From JABFXX01 sp036403075 (GTDB lineage: Bacteria; Myxococcota_A; Polyangia; Haliangiales; Haliangiaceae), in the NCBI GenBank assembly GCA_036403075.1, contig DASWRS010000031.1:19811-83810 (forward strand): 64,000 bases of DNA. Reading direction: 5' to 3'. This document shows, in pieces, positions 1 to 10,500 of the stretch (position 1 is its first letter; every line of letters begins with the position of its first letter). Made by a program: the position numbers and the translations under genes. Below the pieces are notes generated by a model. That model had not been told where the DNA came from. It made no database searches and saw only the letters and a list, made by a program, of their open reading frames with translations.

Positions 1-1608
<1,608 letters not shown>

Positions 1609-1621
1609 GACCGAGGGCTGA

Positions 1622-2566
1622 TCAGGCGGCTCGATCGTCCGCGGCGCAGGCCTCGGCGATGAACAGGTCCTCGGCGCCGAGCCCGGTGAAGTCCGCGATC
1701 GTGATCCCGGCGCGGTCATGCGCGACCGGGGCGACCGGGGCGACCGGGGCGACCGGGGCGGCGCAGAACGCGCCGATCTCGACCGCGCGGCCGTGCTCCG
1801 ACGGCGCATGCTGGAGCTCGCCGAGCCGGACACACTGCGCGTGCGAGTCGACCAGCACCAGCGCCGCCCGGCGCAGCAGCTCCGGATCGAGCTCCTGCTT
1901 GCCGGGCGAGTCGGCGCCCACCGCCGAGACGTGGCTGCCCGGCCGCACGTCGCCGGCGCCGAGCAGCGCGGCGCGCGACGCGGTGGTGGTCGCGATCAGC
2001 GTCGCGCGCGCGGCGACCTCGGCGGGCGAGCCGGCGACCGCGACGCGCACCCGCGGCAGCAGCCGGCCGATGTCGCCGGCGCACGCCGCCGCGCGCTCGG
2101 CGTTGCGGCCCCAGATGACGACCTGCTCGAGCGGCAGCACCTCGGCGTGGAGCTGGGCCTGGAGCCGCGCCTGGACTCCGGACCCGAGGATCCCGAGCAC
2201 GCGATCGGTGCGGCCGAGCTCGCGCGCGACCATCGCGGCCACCGCCGCGGTGCGCAGGTCGGTCAGGTAGCCGCCGTCGTCGAAGTACGCCACGGTCTCG
2301 CCGGTCTCGACCGAGATCAGCACGACCGATCCGTACGGCCGCCGGACGTAGCTGCCGGCGACCTTGAGCGCGACGTGGCGGCCGCCCCGGCGATAGCTCG
2401 ACTTGATGTGGACCTCACCGCCGCCGCCCGCCGACAGGTCGAGGTGCATCGGCATCGGCGTGTCGCACTCGCCGCGCGATTGCGCGATCACGGCCTCGCG
2501 CATCGCCGCGATCGCCAGAGGCGCGCTCACCCGGCGGCGGATCTCGTCCTGGCTGATGACCTTCAC
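1622..2566 (-). CDS. Ornithine cyclodeaminase / mu-crystallin family protein
   Basis: A 314-aa protein of normal family length. It contains the Rossmann dinucleotide-binding motif LGILGSGVQARLQ and the upstream HIKSSYRR and DGGYLTDLRTAAVAA blocks typical of the OCD/mu-crystallin family. Members deaminate ornithine to proline, reduce cyclic imines or act as amino-acid dehydrogenases with NAD(P); the substrate cannot be assigned here. Near the C-terminus an Ala-Pro-Val stretch is encoded by four exact 9-bp repeats and looks like a slippage-derived insertion between the last strands of the fold. The gene ends 13 bp after the convergent kinase stop and diverges from the OmpA-like gene, so it is probably monocistronic. 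The start is the most upstream ATG of the conserved frame. Confidence 0.9.
   Translation of the reverse strand: MKVISQDEIRRRVSAPLAIAAMREAVIAQSRGECDTPMPMHLDLSAGGGGEVHIKSSYRRGGRHVALKVAGSYVRRPYGSVVLISVETGETVAYFDDGGYLTDLRTAAVAAMVARELGRTDRVLGILGSGVQARLQAQLHAEVLPLEQVVIWGRNAERAAACAGDIGRLLPRVRVAVAGSPAEVAARATLIATTTASRAALLGAGDVRPGSHVSAVGADSPGKQELDPELLRRAALVLVDSHAQCVRLGELQHAPSEHGRAVEIGAFCAAPVAPVAPVAPVAHDRAGITIADFTGLGAEDLFIAEACAADDRAA
1722..1757. repeat. Four exact 9-bp tandem repeats inside the OCD-family gene
   Basis: The unit gcgaccggg occurs four times without a mismatch. On the minus strand it encodes repeated Ala-Pro-Val. The unit is a multiple of three, so copy-number change would keep the frame. 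Confidence 0.9.
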
Positions 2567-2620
2567 GCGGCGATGCTAGCGGCAGCAGACGTGCGCGGTC
2601 GATCACGCCGCGCAGCCGAG

Positions 2621-2653
2621 GCGATCTCGACGCGATCTCGACGCGATCCCGGC
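2621..2653. repeat. Three 11-bp tandem repeats in a divergent intergenic region
   Basis: Two exact copies of gcgatctcgac are followed by a third diverged copy. They lie in the 258-bp region between the OCD-family gene (minus) and the OmpA-like gene (plus). The 11-bp period is about one DNA helical turn, so an operator role is possible but not shown. Confidence 0.6.
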
Positions 2654-2824
2654 GCGGGCCTACATGTCGGGTGAGTCCAGCGCAGTGCTGCGCGTGGCGG
2701 CACCTCGCCTCTCCCTCACGCATCGCTCGACGATTTCGGCGGTACGCTTGCGGAGCGAGCGGGGGCTCGCCCACGACGTTCGTCGGTGCCATCCGCGCCG
2801 GCAGGGGAGAGCGAAAGGAGTTTC

Positions 2825-5362
2825 ATGCCGCTGCACCTGCGACTCGCGAGGCAAGGTCTGATTCCGGCGCTGGTGTTCGCCATCGCCGCGATGGCGCCGC
2901 GCCCGTCGTCGGCCGACGTGATCACGATCAACGATGGCGCGCGGCCGGCGACCAGCGCGATCCCGTTCACCTGTTCGGTCGCCGGCGAGAGCCCGCTGTG
3001 GCTGCCGGCCATGGGCTTCGTCTATCGCAACGTCGAGGCGTTCGACCTGTCGGTCGGTGACACGATCGCCTTCGACATCCAGATGCCGGCGGGAGGTCCT
3101 GCCGACCTCGGCTTCCGGCCGCAGGTCGACATCGCGCTCGCCCACGCGCCCGATCCGCAGAAGCCGTTCAAGCCCGACGATCTGCCCGGCAGCGACTTCA
3201 CGATCGTCGCGCACGGCGCGATCGCCGCCAGCGCCGGCAACCGGATCGTCGGCGACTACGATCTGGTGTTCAAGGCGGACGCGCCGTTCCACTTCCCCGG
3301 CGGCGGCCTGATCATCCGCGTCACCAACCCGCAGGGCGAGCTGGCGAACCGGCACGACAACGATTGTCTCTCGGTGATCACGGTCGATCAGCAGCCGACC
3401 GGCACCAACCGTCTGGTCGGGACGTTCAAGCTCGAGGCCGGCGAGTACCCGTGGATGGTGGAGAACACGCTGAACGCCCCCGACGTGCCCTACGTCCGGA
3501 TCACCTGGACGCGCTGCGGCGACGGCGTGGTGTCGGGCGCCGAGGTCTGCGACGACGGCAACACCGACGCGACCGACGAGTGCACCAATGCATGCCTGGT
3601 CCCGGCGTGCGGCGACGGCGTGGTGCAGCGATCCGAGGAATGCGACAACTCCGCCAATCCCGGCCAGCCCGATCCGTTCTGCGACGACCACTGTCACCTG
3701 GCCGCGTTCGCCAAGGGCTCGGGGTGCGCCACCGGCGGCGGCGCCGGGCTCGCCGCGGCGCTGGGGATCATCGCGCTCGCGTGGGGGCGGCGCCGCCGGG
3801 GCGCCCGGCGCGCGGGGATCGTCCTGGGCGTGCTCGTGCTCGGGCTCGGGCTCGGGGCCGGCTCGGCGCACGCCCAGCGGCGCACCGACGGCTTCCGTGT
3901 CGATCGGTTCGAGATGGCGCCATCGGTCGAGGACGGGCTCGTGGTCCAGGATCCGGCGGTGCTCGGCCACATGGCGTGGAGCGTTTCTGCCGCGCTCGGC
4001 TTCACCAATACCTTGCTCCGCGTGGTGCCGAAGCTGAGCTCGGACGACGGCGTCGATGTCGTCGGGACGCGGCTGTCGGCCTATCTCGACTTCGCGGTGG
4101 GCCTGCGCGAGCGCTTCGAGCTCAACGCCGCCGTGCCGTTCGCGGTCGCGCAGTCGAGCGAGTCCGGCACCGCCGCCGGCATCATGCTGCGCAGCGCCGG
4201 CATGAGCGCGGTCGGCGACGCGCGCGTCGGCGGCTCGGTCCTGTTGTGGGGCCGGCGCGCGGGCTCGCAGGTCGGCCTCGCGGCGAGCCTGGCGATCCCG
4301 GTCGGCTCGAAGGCCAGCTTCACCGGCGATGGCCGGGTCGGCGGCGAGCTCCTGGCGACCGCGGGGTTCGCCGCGCCGCGCTACCGCGTGCTGGTCAACG
4401 CCGGCGTGCGGCTCCGCCCCGAGGTCGACTACATCACGAGCGATCAGGGCACCGAGCTGATCGGCCGCGCCGGGATCTTCGTGCCGGTCGCCAACCAGCG
4501 CCTGGTGACCTCGCTCGAGCTCGATCTGATCGCCCGCGCGAGCGGCCGCGACGCCTACAAGGCCCTGGGCTCGCCGATCCTGCCGATGCTCGGCGCGCGC
4601 TATCACTTCGCCGGCGGCGTTCGCGCCGGCGCCGGCGTCGGCCTCGGCGTGACCGAGGCGCCCGGCAGCCCGGCGGTCCGCGTGCTCATCACCGTCGGTT
4701 ACTCGCCCGAGCCGGAGCGGACCCGGCCGGCACCCGCGCCGCCGCCCGACGACCGCGACGGCGATGGGATCCTCGACAAGGACGACAAGTGCCCCGACCT
4801 GCCGGAGACCTTCAACGGCTACAAGGACGAGGACGGCTGCCCGGACGATCCGGCGAGTGACCGGGACCGGATCATCGACAAGATGCCCGATCCGGGCACG
4901 CTGACGCTCGAGCAGGTCGTGACGTTGCCGGCGCCGATCGAGTTCAAGTTCGACACCGCGATCATGCTGCCGGGCGCGGAGATCTACCTGCGCCAGGTGC
5001 TCGACATCCTGCAGAAGCACCCCGAGGTGCTGAAGATCGAGATCCAGGGCCACACCAGCTCGGAAGGCGGGGCCGAGTACAACCTGCGGCTGTCGAACGA
5101 GCGCTCCCAGGCGGTGCTCGCGTGGCTGGTCGACCACGGCATCGACGCCGACCGCCTGGTGCCGCGCGGCTACGGCCTGACCCAGCCGCTGGTCCCCAAC
5201 GACACCGAGCCGCACCGCCAGCGCAACCGCCGCGTGCAGTTCCGCCTGATCGAGCAGACGCCGGGGTCGACGCCGATCGGCCCGCTGTCCAAGCCGACGA
5301 TGACCACGCGGCCATCACAAGCGCCGCCGCTGCCCCAGCCGCCGCCCCAGGCGCCGCAGTAG
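2825..5362 (+). CDS. Fused DUF4215/MYXO-CTERM-like and OmpA-family outer-membrane protein
   Basis: The ATG at 2825 follows a good aaaggag site and opens a Sec signal peptide; the 845-aa product starts MPLHLRLARQ. Residues about 30-235 form a secreted domain of unknown type. Two DUF4215-like cysteine repeats follow (CGDGVVSGAEVCDDGN and CGDGVVQRSEECDN). Next is a stretch resembling a MYXO-CTERM sorting tail: Gly-Ser-Gly-Cys (Cys301), a hydrophobic segment and GRRRRGARR. That is directly followed in frame by a second hydrophobic segment ending in a signal-peptidase-like AHA-Q site (about residue 350). The rest is a beta-barrel-like region (about 360-640), a TSP3-type calcium repeat (DGDGILDKDDKCPD, about 643-677) and an OmpA peptidoglycan-binding domain (about 700-815) with IEIQGHTSSEGG. 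It looks like two secreted proteins joined in one frame. Each half is recognisable; the joint topology is unclear. Confidence 0.88.
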   Translation: MPLHLRLARQGLIPALVFAIAAMAPRPSSADVITINDGARPATSAIPFTCSVAGESPLWLPAMGFVYRNVEAFDLSVGDTIAFDIQMPAGGPADLGFRPQVDIALAHAPDPQKPFKPDDLPGSDFTIVAHGAIAASAGNRIVGDYDLVFKADAPFHFPGGGLIIRVTNPQGELANRHDNDCLSVITVDQQPTGTNRLVGTFKLEAGEYPWMVENTLNAPDVPYVRITWTRCGDGVVSGAEVCDDGNTDATDECTNACLVPACGDGVVQRSEECDNSANPGQPDPFCDDHCHLAAFAKGSGCATGGGAGLAAALGIIALAWGRRRRGARRAGIVLGVLVLGLGLGAGSAHAQRRTDGFRVDRFEMAPSVEDGLVVQDPAVLGHMAWSVSAALGFTNTLLRVVPKLSSDDGVDVVGTRLSAYLDFAVGLRERFELNAAVPFAVAQSSESGTAAGIMLRSAGMSAVGDARVGGSVLLWGRRAGSQVGLAASLAIPVGSKASFTGDGRVGGELLATAGFAAPRYRVLVNAGVRLRPEVDYITSDQGTELIGRAGIFVPVANQRLVTSLELDLIARASGRDAYKALGSPILPMLGARYHFAGGVRAGAGVGLGVTEAPGSPAVRVLITVGYSPEPERTRPAPAPPPDDRDGDGILDKDDKCPDLPETFNGYKDEDGCPDDPASDRDRIIDKMPDPGTLTLEQVVTLPAPIEFKFDTAIMLPGAEIYLRQVLDILQKHPEVLKIEIQGHTSSEGGAEYNLRLSNERSQAVLAWLVDHGIDADRLVPRGYGLTQPLVPNDTEPHRQRNRRVQFRLIEQTPGSTPIGPLSKPTMTTRPSQAPPLPQPPPQAPQ

Positions 5363-5380
5363 CTCGAGGTCGCCGGCGGA

Positions 5381-6604
5381 TCAGTCGATGATCGCGGCGT
5401 GGATGATCGACTTCAGCTGGCCGCGGAAGTCGAAGGTCGTCGACGGGATCAGCTGGGTCAGGAACACGACCACGAGGTCCTCGGCGGGGTTGACCCAGAA
5501 CGCGGTCGATGCCAGGCCGCCCCAGCCGTACTCGCCCGGCGAGGTCGGCACCTGCGCGCGCACCGGATCGACGACGACGTAGAACCCCAGGCCGAAGCCG
5601 ATGCCCTCGTAGCGGGTCTCGCTGAAGCTGCCCGAGGTCGCCAGGCCGGCGAGATCGTGGCCGTCGGGCAGGTGGTTCCGGGTCATGTACGCCACGGTCC
5701 GCGGCCCGAGCAGCCGCGTGCCGTCGAGCTCGCCGCCCCGGCGCAGCATCTCGCAGAACCGGAGGTAGTCGGCCGCGGTCGAGACCAGGCCGCCGCCGCC
5801 CGATGGCAGCGTCCGGGGCCGGGTGTACGGGCTGTCCTTCGGATCGTCGAGCAGCGTCGCCTCCGAGCTGCCGGGCAACCGCGTGTAGTTGGCGGCGAAC
5901 CGGTCGACCTTGTGGGCGGGGACCGTGAAGCCGGTGTCGACCATGCCGAGCGGCTCGAAGATCTGCGTGCGCAGGTAGTCGTCGAACCGCTGGCCCGACA
6001 GCACCTCGATCAGATAGCCGATCACGTCGGTGGCGATCGAGTAGCCCCAGCGCGTCCCCGGCGAGAACTCGAGCGGCAGCTTCGCGAGCTGCTCGACCAT
6101 GTCGCGCAGCGTCCCGCTCGGGTCGCCGATGCCGAGCTGGCGATACGCCTCGTCGACCGGCGAGCGCTCCATGATGTGATACGACAGCCCCGAGGTGTGG
6201 GTCAGCAGGTCGCGGATCGTCATCGGCCGGCCGGGCGCGTCGGTCACGAAGCCCGGGTGGCGGCCGTAGCGATACACCCGCAGCCCCTCCCAGCTGGGCA
6301 GGTAGCGGTGCACCGGATCGCCCAGCGCGAACAGGCCGCGCTCGTGCAGCATCATCAGCGCCACCGACGTGACCGGCTTGGTCATCGAGTAGATCCGGAA
6401 GATCGTGTCGGCGCGCATCGCCGTCTTGCGCTCGCGGTCCGCGAGGCCCAGCGGCGACAGCCATGCGACCTCGCCGCGCCGGGCCACCAGGGTCACCGCC
6501 CCGGCGATCTTGCCGGGCTGGACGTAGCGCGAGCTCAGGTGCTGATCGACGCGGGCGAGCCGGTCGCTCGCCAGACCCACGGATTCGGGAGCCACGATGC
6601 GCAT
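5381..6604 (-). CDS. Serine hydrolase, class C beta-lactamase / esterase fold
   Basis: A 407-aa protein of the beta-lactamase-related family (PF00144 type). The nucleophile motif SMTK is at residues 73-76 after FRIYSMTKPVTSVALM, and the DLLTHTSGLSYH block matches the family. No signal peptide is visible, so it is probably cytoplasmic, like EstB-type esterases. The region around the usual Tyr-x-Asn motif reads Tyr-Ser-Ile. Substrates of this family range from penicillins to short-chain esters and cannot be predicted here. It converges on the OmpA-like gene with an 18-bp gap and diverges from the MBL-fold gene. Confidence 0.9.
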   Translation of the reverse strand: MRIVAPESVGLASDRLARVDQHLSSRYVQPGKIAGAVTLVARRGEVAWLSPLGLADRERKTAMRADTIFRIYSMTKPVTSVALMMLHERGLFALGDPVHRYLPSWEGLRVYRYGRHPGFVTDAPGRPMTIRDLLTHTSGLSYHIMERSPVDEAYRQLGIGDPSGTLRDMVEQLAKLPLEFSPGTRWGYSIATDVIGYLIEVLSGQRFDDYLRTQIFEPLGMVDTGFTVPAHKVDRFAANYTRLPGSSEATLLDDPKDSPYTRPRTLPSGGGGLVSTAADYLRFCEMLRRGGELDGTRLLGPRTVAYMTRNHLPDGHDLAGLATSGSFSETRYEGIGFGLGFYVVVDPVRAQVPTSPGEYGWGGLASTAFWVNPAEDLVVVFLTQLIPSTTFDFRGQLKSIIHAAIID

Positions 6605-6667
6605 CCGGGGAGTGTCGCCGCGCCCGGGCGCGTGTCAAGCGACGCGACTTCGACGTAGAGTCTGGCG

Positions 6668-7513
6668 ATGGTGCGCGTCCGGTTCTACGGCGTCCGCGGC
6701 TCGATTCCCACTCCCGGTCCCTCCACCGTGCGGTACGGCGGCAACAGCGTGTGCGTGGAGGTCCGGCTCGCCGATGACAGCTGCGTCGTGCTCGACGCCG
6801 GCACCGGGATCCGCGAGCTCGGCAAGGCGCTGGCGGCGGAGCACTACCATGCACCGATCCACCTGTTCATCACCCACGGCCACTGGGACCACATCATCGG
6901 GCTGCCGTTCTTCGGGCCGATGTACGCCAACGACACGACGATCGTCCTGCACTCGACGACCGAGCGCAGCGTGCGCGGGATGCGCAACGTGGACATCTTC
7001 GACACCGCCCACTTCCCGGTCGCGTTCACCGAGCTGCCGGCGCGGTTCCACCGCGTCGAGGACTACGGCGAGCACCGCATCGGCTCGGCGACGATCCGCC
7101 ACATCGAGCTCGACCACCCGGGCGGCGCCACCGGGTTTCGCATCGACGACGCCGACGGCACGTCGATCTGCTACCTGACCGACAACGAGCTCGATCCGCC
7201 GGGCGCGCGGGTCACGACGGTCGACCAGCTCGCCCGGTTCGCGGCCGGGACCGACCTGCTGGTCCACGACGCGCAGTACCTGCCGGGCGACATGCCCGCC
7301 AAGCGCGGCTGGGGCCACTCGGTGGTCGACGACGTCCTCGCGCTGGCCGCGCTCGCCGAGGCCCGGACCGTCGCGCTGCACCACCACGACCCGGATCGCG
7401 ACGACGACGCGCTCGACCGGATCGGCGAGGACGCGGCACGCCGGGCGCGCGAGCGCGAGCCGGCGTGCCGCGCGATCGTGGCCCGCGAGGGATTGACCCT
7501 GACGCTCCCGTGA
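6668..7513 (+). CDS. MBL-fold metallo-hydrolase
   Basis: A 281-aa single-domain metallo-beta-lactamase-fold protein. The start FYGVRGSIPTPG with RYGGN is typical of the phosphodiesterase-like subgroup found in bacterial signalling proteins. The metal-binding motif HGHWDH is at residues 70-75 (His70, His72, Asp74, His75), with further likely ligands in ELDHPGG, DNE, VHDAQY, GHS and HHHD. All canonical metal ligands appear present, so it should be an active two-metal hydrolase. The substrate is unknown; cyclic nucleotides or phosphodiesters are possible for this subgroup. It is a single gene, divergent from the serine hydrolase. Confidence 0.9.
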   Translation: MVRVRFYGVRGSIPTPGPSTVRYGGNSVCVEVRLADDSCVVLDAGTGIRELGKALAAEHYHAPIHLFITHGHWDHIIGLPFFGPMYANDTTIVLHSTTERSVRGMRNVDIFDTAHFPVAFTELPARFHRVEDYGEHRIGSATIRHIELDHPGGATGFRIDDADGTSICYLTDNELDPPGARVTTVDQLARFAAGTDLLVHDAQYLPGDMPAKRGWGHSVVDDVLALAALAEARTVALHHHDPDRDDDALDRIGEDAARRAREREPACRAIVAREGLTLTLP

Positions 7514-7595
7514 CCCCGGGCGCGGACGACGGACGGTCAGCGCGCCCGGCCGGCGCCGCGGCCCGCCGGCGCCGCGGCTCGTGCCCGATGCGCGG

Positions 7596-10500
7596 CTAGT
7601 GCCGGTGCAGCGGGACCACGCTGCCGACGTCGCCGGTCCGCCGGTGGTTGTAGACGCCGACCGGCAGATCGGACTGGACCGCGACCCAGCCGACGAACAC
7701 CGCCGGCAGCCCCATCGCGGCGGCCAGGTTGTCGCTGAAGTACTGGCCGTGGGGCGCCAGGGTCACGACGAGCGGATGGCTGCTCGCCGCCGAGCCGGTC
7801 GCGTTGTACGCGATCAGCCGCACGGTGGCCGGCGTCGCGCCCGGGTTGGACAGCGCGAACCGCGAGCGGCTGTTCTGCGTCCCCGCCGCGGCGTCGATCG
7901 GCGAGAACGGCAGCGGCTCGACCCGGACCAGCAGCGACGACAACGCGCTGGTCACGCCGCCGCTGTCCGGGACCGCCGGGTCGAGGTTGGCGTTGTCGAC
8001 GATCCGGGCCTGCGCGGTCACCGACTGGGGCGTGGTGACCACGAGGAAGCCGTGCTTGCCCGTGCGCGCCGTCGCGGTGTCGCGCCGCACCCAGCGCACG
8101 ATGTCGGCGATCGGCGCCGCGCTGTTGATGGCCACCGGGACGTCGCGCGTGCGCTCGATGCCCGGCGTCGCGCCGGTGGTGTCGCCGGTCTCGACGAAGC
8201 GCACCGTCACGTTGGCGGTGATCGATCCGGGGTTACTGATCTCGAGCGAGGTGCTGAACGCGTCGGTGTCCTCGACGTAGGGCACGACCACGCTCGAGGT
8301 CGCGTCGCCGGCGCTGTGCGCCGGATCGAAGCCGCTGAAGTTCTTGCTCCGCGTCACGTCGCGCGCCGCGACCGCGGTCGGCTGGCTCGACGTCCAGCTG
8401 AGCTGGCCGAGGAAGCTCGACCCGAGCCCGAGCTTCTTGACCACGTCGGGGTAGCTCACCAGGCCGTGGCCCGGCAGGAACACCACCGTCGCCGCCGCCG
8501 GGACATCGCCGCCGCCCGGCGGGTACGCCAGGACCTGCAGCGCCGACGTGCCGCTCGAGGTGTTGGCGAACACCGTCTGGGTCAGGTAGCCCGGCGTCCC
8601 GATCGTCGACAGAAACCCGCTCGCGCGGCCGGCGATCGGCTGGCCGTCCTCGAACGCCGGATCCGAGCTCGCGTTGTTCACGACCGAGGCCATGCCGTGG
8701 AACACCTCGGTGCCGAAGATCGCCACGCTGCCGACCAGGTTCTGCACCGTCGAGGTGTGGGTCAGCGCGCGGACCACGTCGGCGATCGTGGCCAGCTCGT
8801 TGGCGCCGACCTGGAACGTGTCGTGGCCGAGCACCTCACCGCCGGTGCCGTAGAGGTAGCAGCTGACCGACATCGCGGTGCCGCTGACCGAGTTGTCGAT
8901 CAGCACCGACGTGCGCTCGTTGCCGATGCCGGCCACCTTGCCGTTGCCGTCGACCACGAACGGCAGGATCGTCGCCGACGACAGCGCGCCCAGGTTGCAG
9001 GCGTGGAACTGCCAGTGCGTGGCCACGGTGCTGAAGTCGCCGGCGCCGCCGAGGACGTGGAACACCGATCCCAGGACCGCGCCCTGGGTGTTGTCGACGC
9101 CGCCGGTCGCGCCGGTGATCGGCGCTGCCTGCGACCAGCTGCCGGTCGCCGGGTCGAACACCTGGGTGTGGGCCACCGGGCGGCCGCCGACGACGAACGC
9201 CTTGCCCGCGACCACGTCGACCGCCGGATCGGTGACCCCGAACGGCATCGCCGGGCCGAGCCGCCAGGTGTTGGTCGCCGGGTTGTAGATCGCGTGGCCG
9301 TCGCCGCTGAACCCGCCGCCGAACGCGTGCATCTCGCCGCCGAGCGCCACGCCGTGGATGCGCAGGTTCTGCGACAGCATCGGCGCGTCGGCCTTGCGGG
9401 TGTAGCTGTCGGTCGCGGGGTTGTACTGCCAGGTCTGGTTGACCAGGCCCGAGCCGTACGCGAGGTAGATCTTGCCGTCGATCGCCGCGACCGCGCCGCC
9501 GAAGTTGTCGACCGGCAGATCGGCGCCGCGCGTCCAGCGGTCGGCCGCGATGTCGTAGCGCCACAGCACCCGGTGCGACGTGAACGTGATGCCGCCGAAC
9601 GCGTAGATCGTGCCGCCGACCCGTGCCGCGGAGCCGAAGTTGGAGCCCATCCCGGGCGCCGGGACATCGGCCTTGCGCGCCCAGCTGCCGGCTTCCGGAT
9701 CGAACGCCCACAGCTGATCGGTCGTCGAGAATCCACTACCGCTCAGGACGTAGAGCTTGTTGTCGATCGGAGACGCGATCACGGTCGACTGCGCGATGCC
9801 GCCGAACGGGATCGCCGGCGCCTGGGCCCAGCTCTCGAAACACGCGCCGACGATGAACGAGCCCGTGGGCGAGAACTCGCTGCTGCCGCACGCGTTTGTC
9901 GCGCTGACCCGCCAGAAGTACTGGGTCGCGATGTCGAGATCGACCGGCAGGGTGAACGTCGGCTCGGCGACCTGGGTGTCGATCACCAGGCTCGTGAACG
10001 CCGCATCGCGCGCGATCTGGAGGTGGTAGGCCGACGCGCCGAACGCGAACGGCGTCACCGCCGGCGCCGCCGCCGAACCGGCTGCGCCCGATGGCCGGAC
10101 GCTGCGCGACGCCGCCGCCGAGGCGCGGAGCGCCGCCAGCTCCCACAGAAACGGGCTGCGCTGGTACTTCGCGGTGCTCGCTCGGCCGGGCGCGATGGCG
10201 GACTCGGGCACGAACGGCGCGGTCCACGACAGCGTCGGACGCCGCGGCACGTTGACCTCGCCGGTGCGCGGGCTGGCGATCTCGGGCGCCCCGGGGGCGT
10301 TGGGATCGACCAGCACCGAGGTCGTGACCGTGCGGGCGCCGTCCGGCGGTGGCGTGACCGCGACCGCCGAGATGTCGATGTCGAACCGATCGCCGTCGGT
10401 CGGCCGCGCGGTGGTCAGGGTCATCGTCGTCGACTCGCCCGGGTTGATCGGGTTCTTCGCGAAGCTCGCCGTGGCGCCGGGCGGCAGGCGGCCGGCGCTC

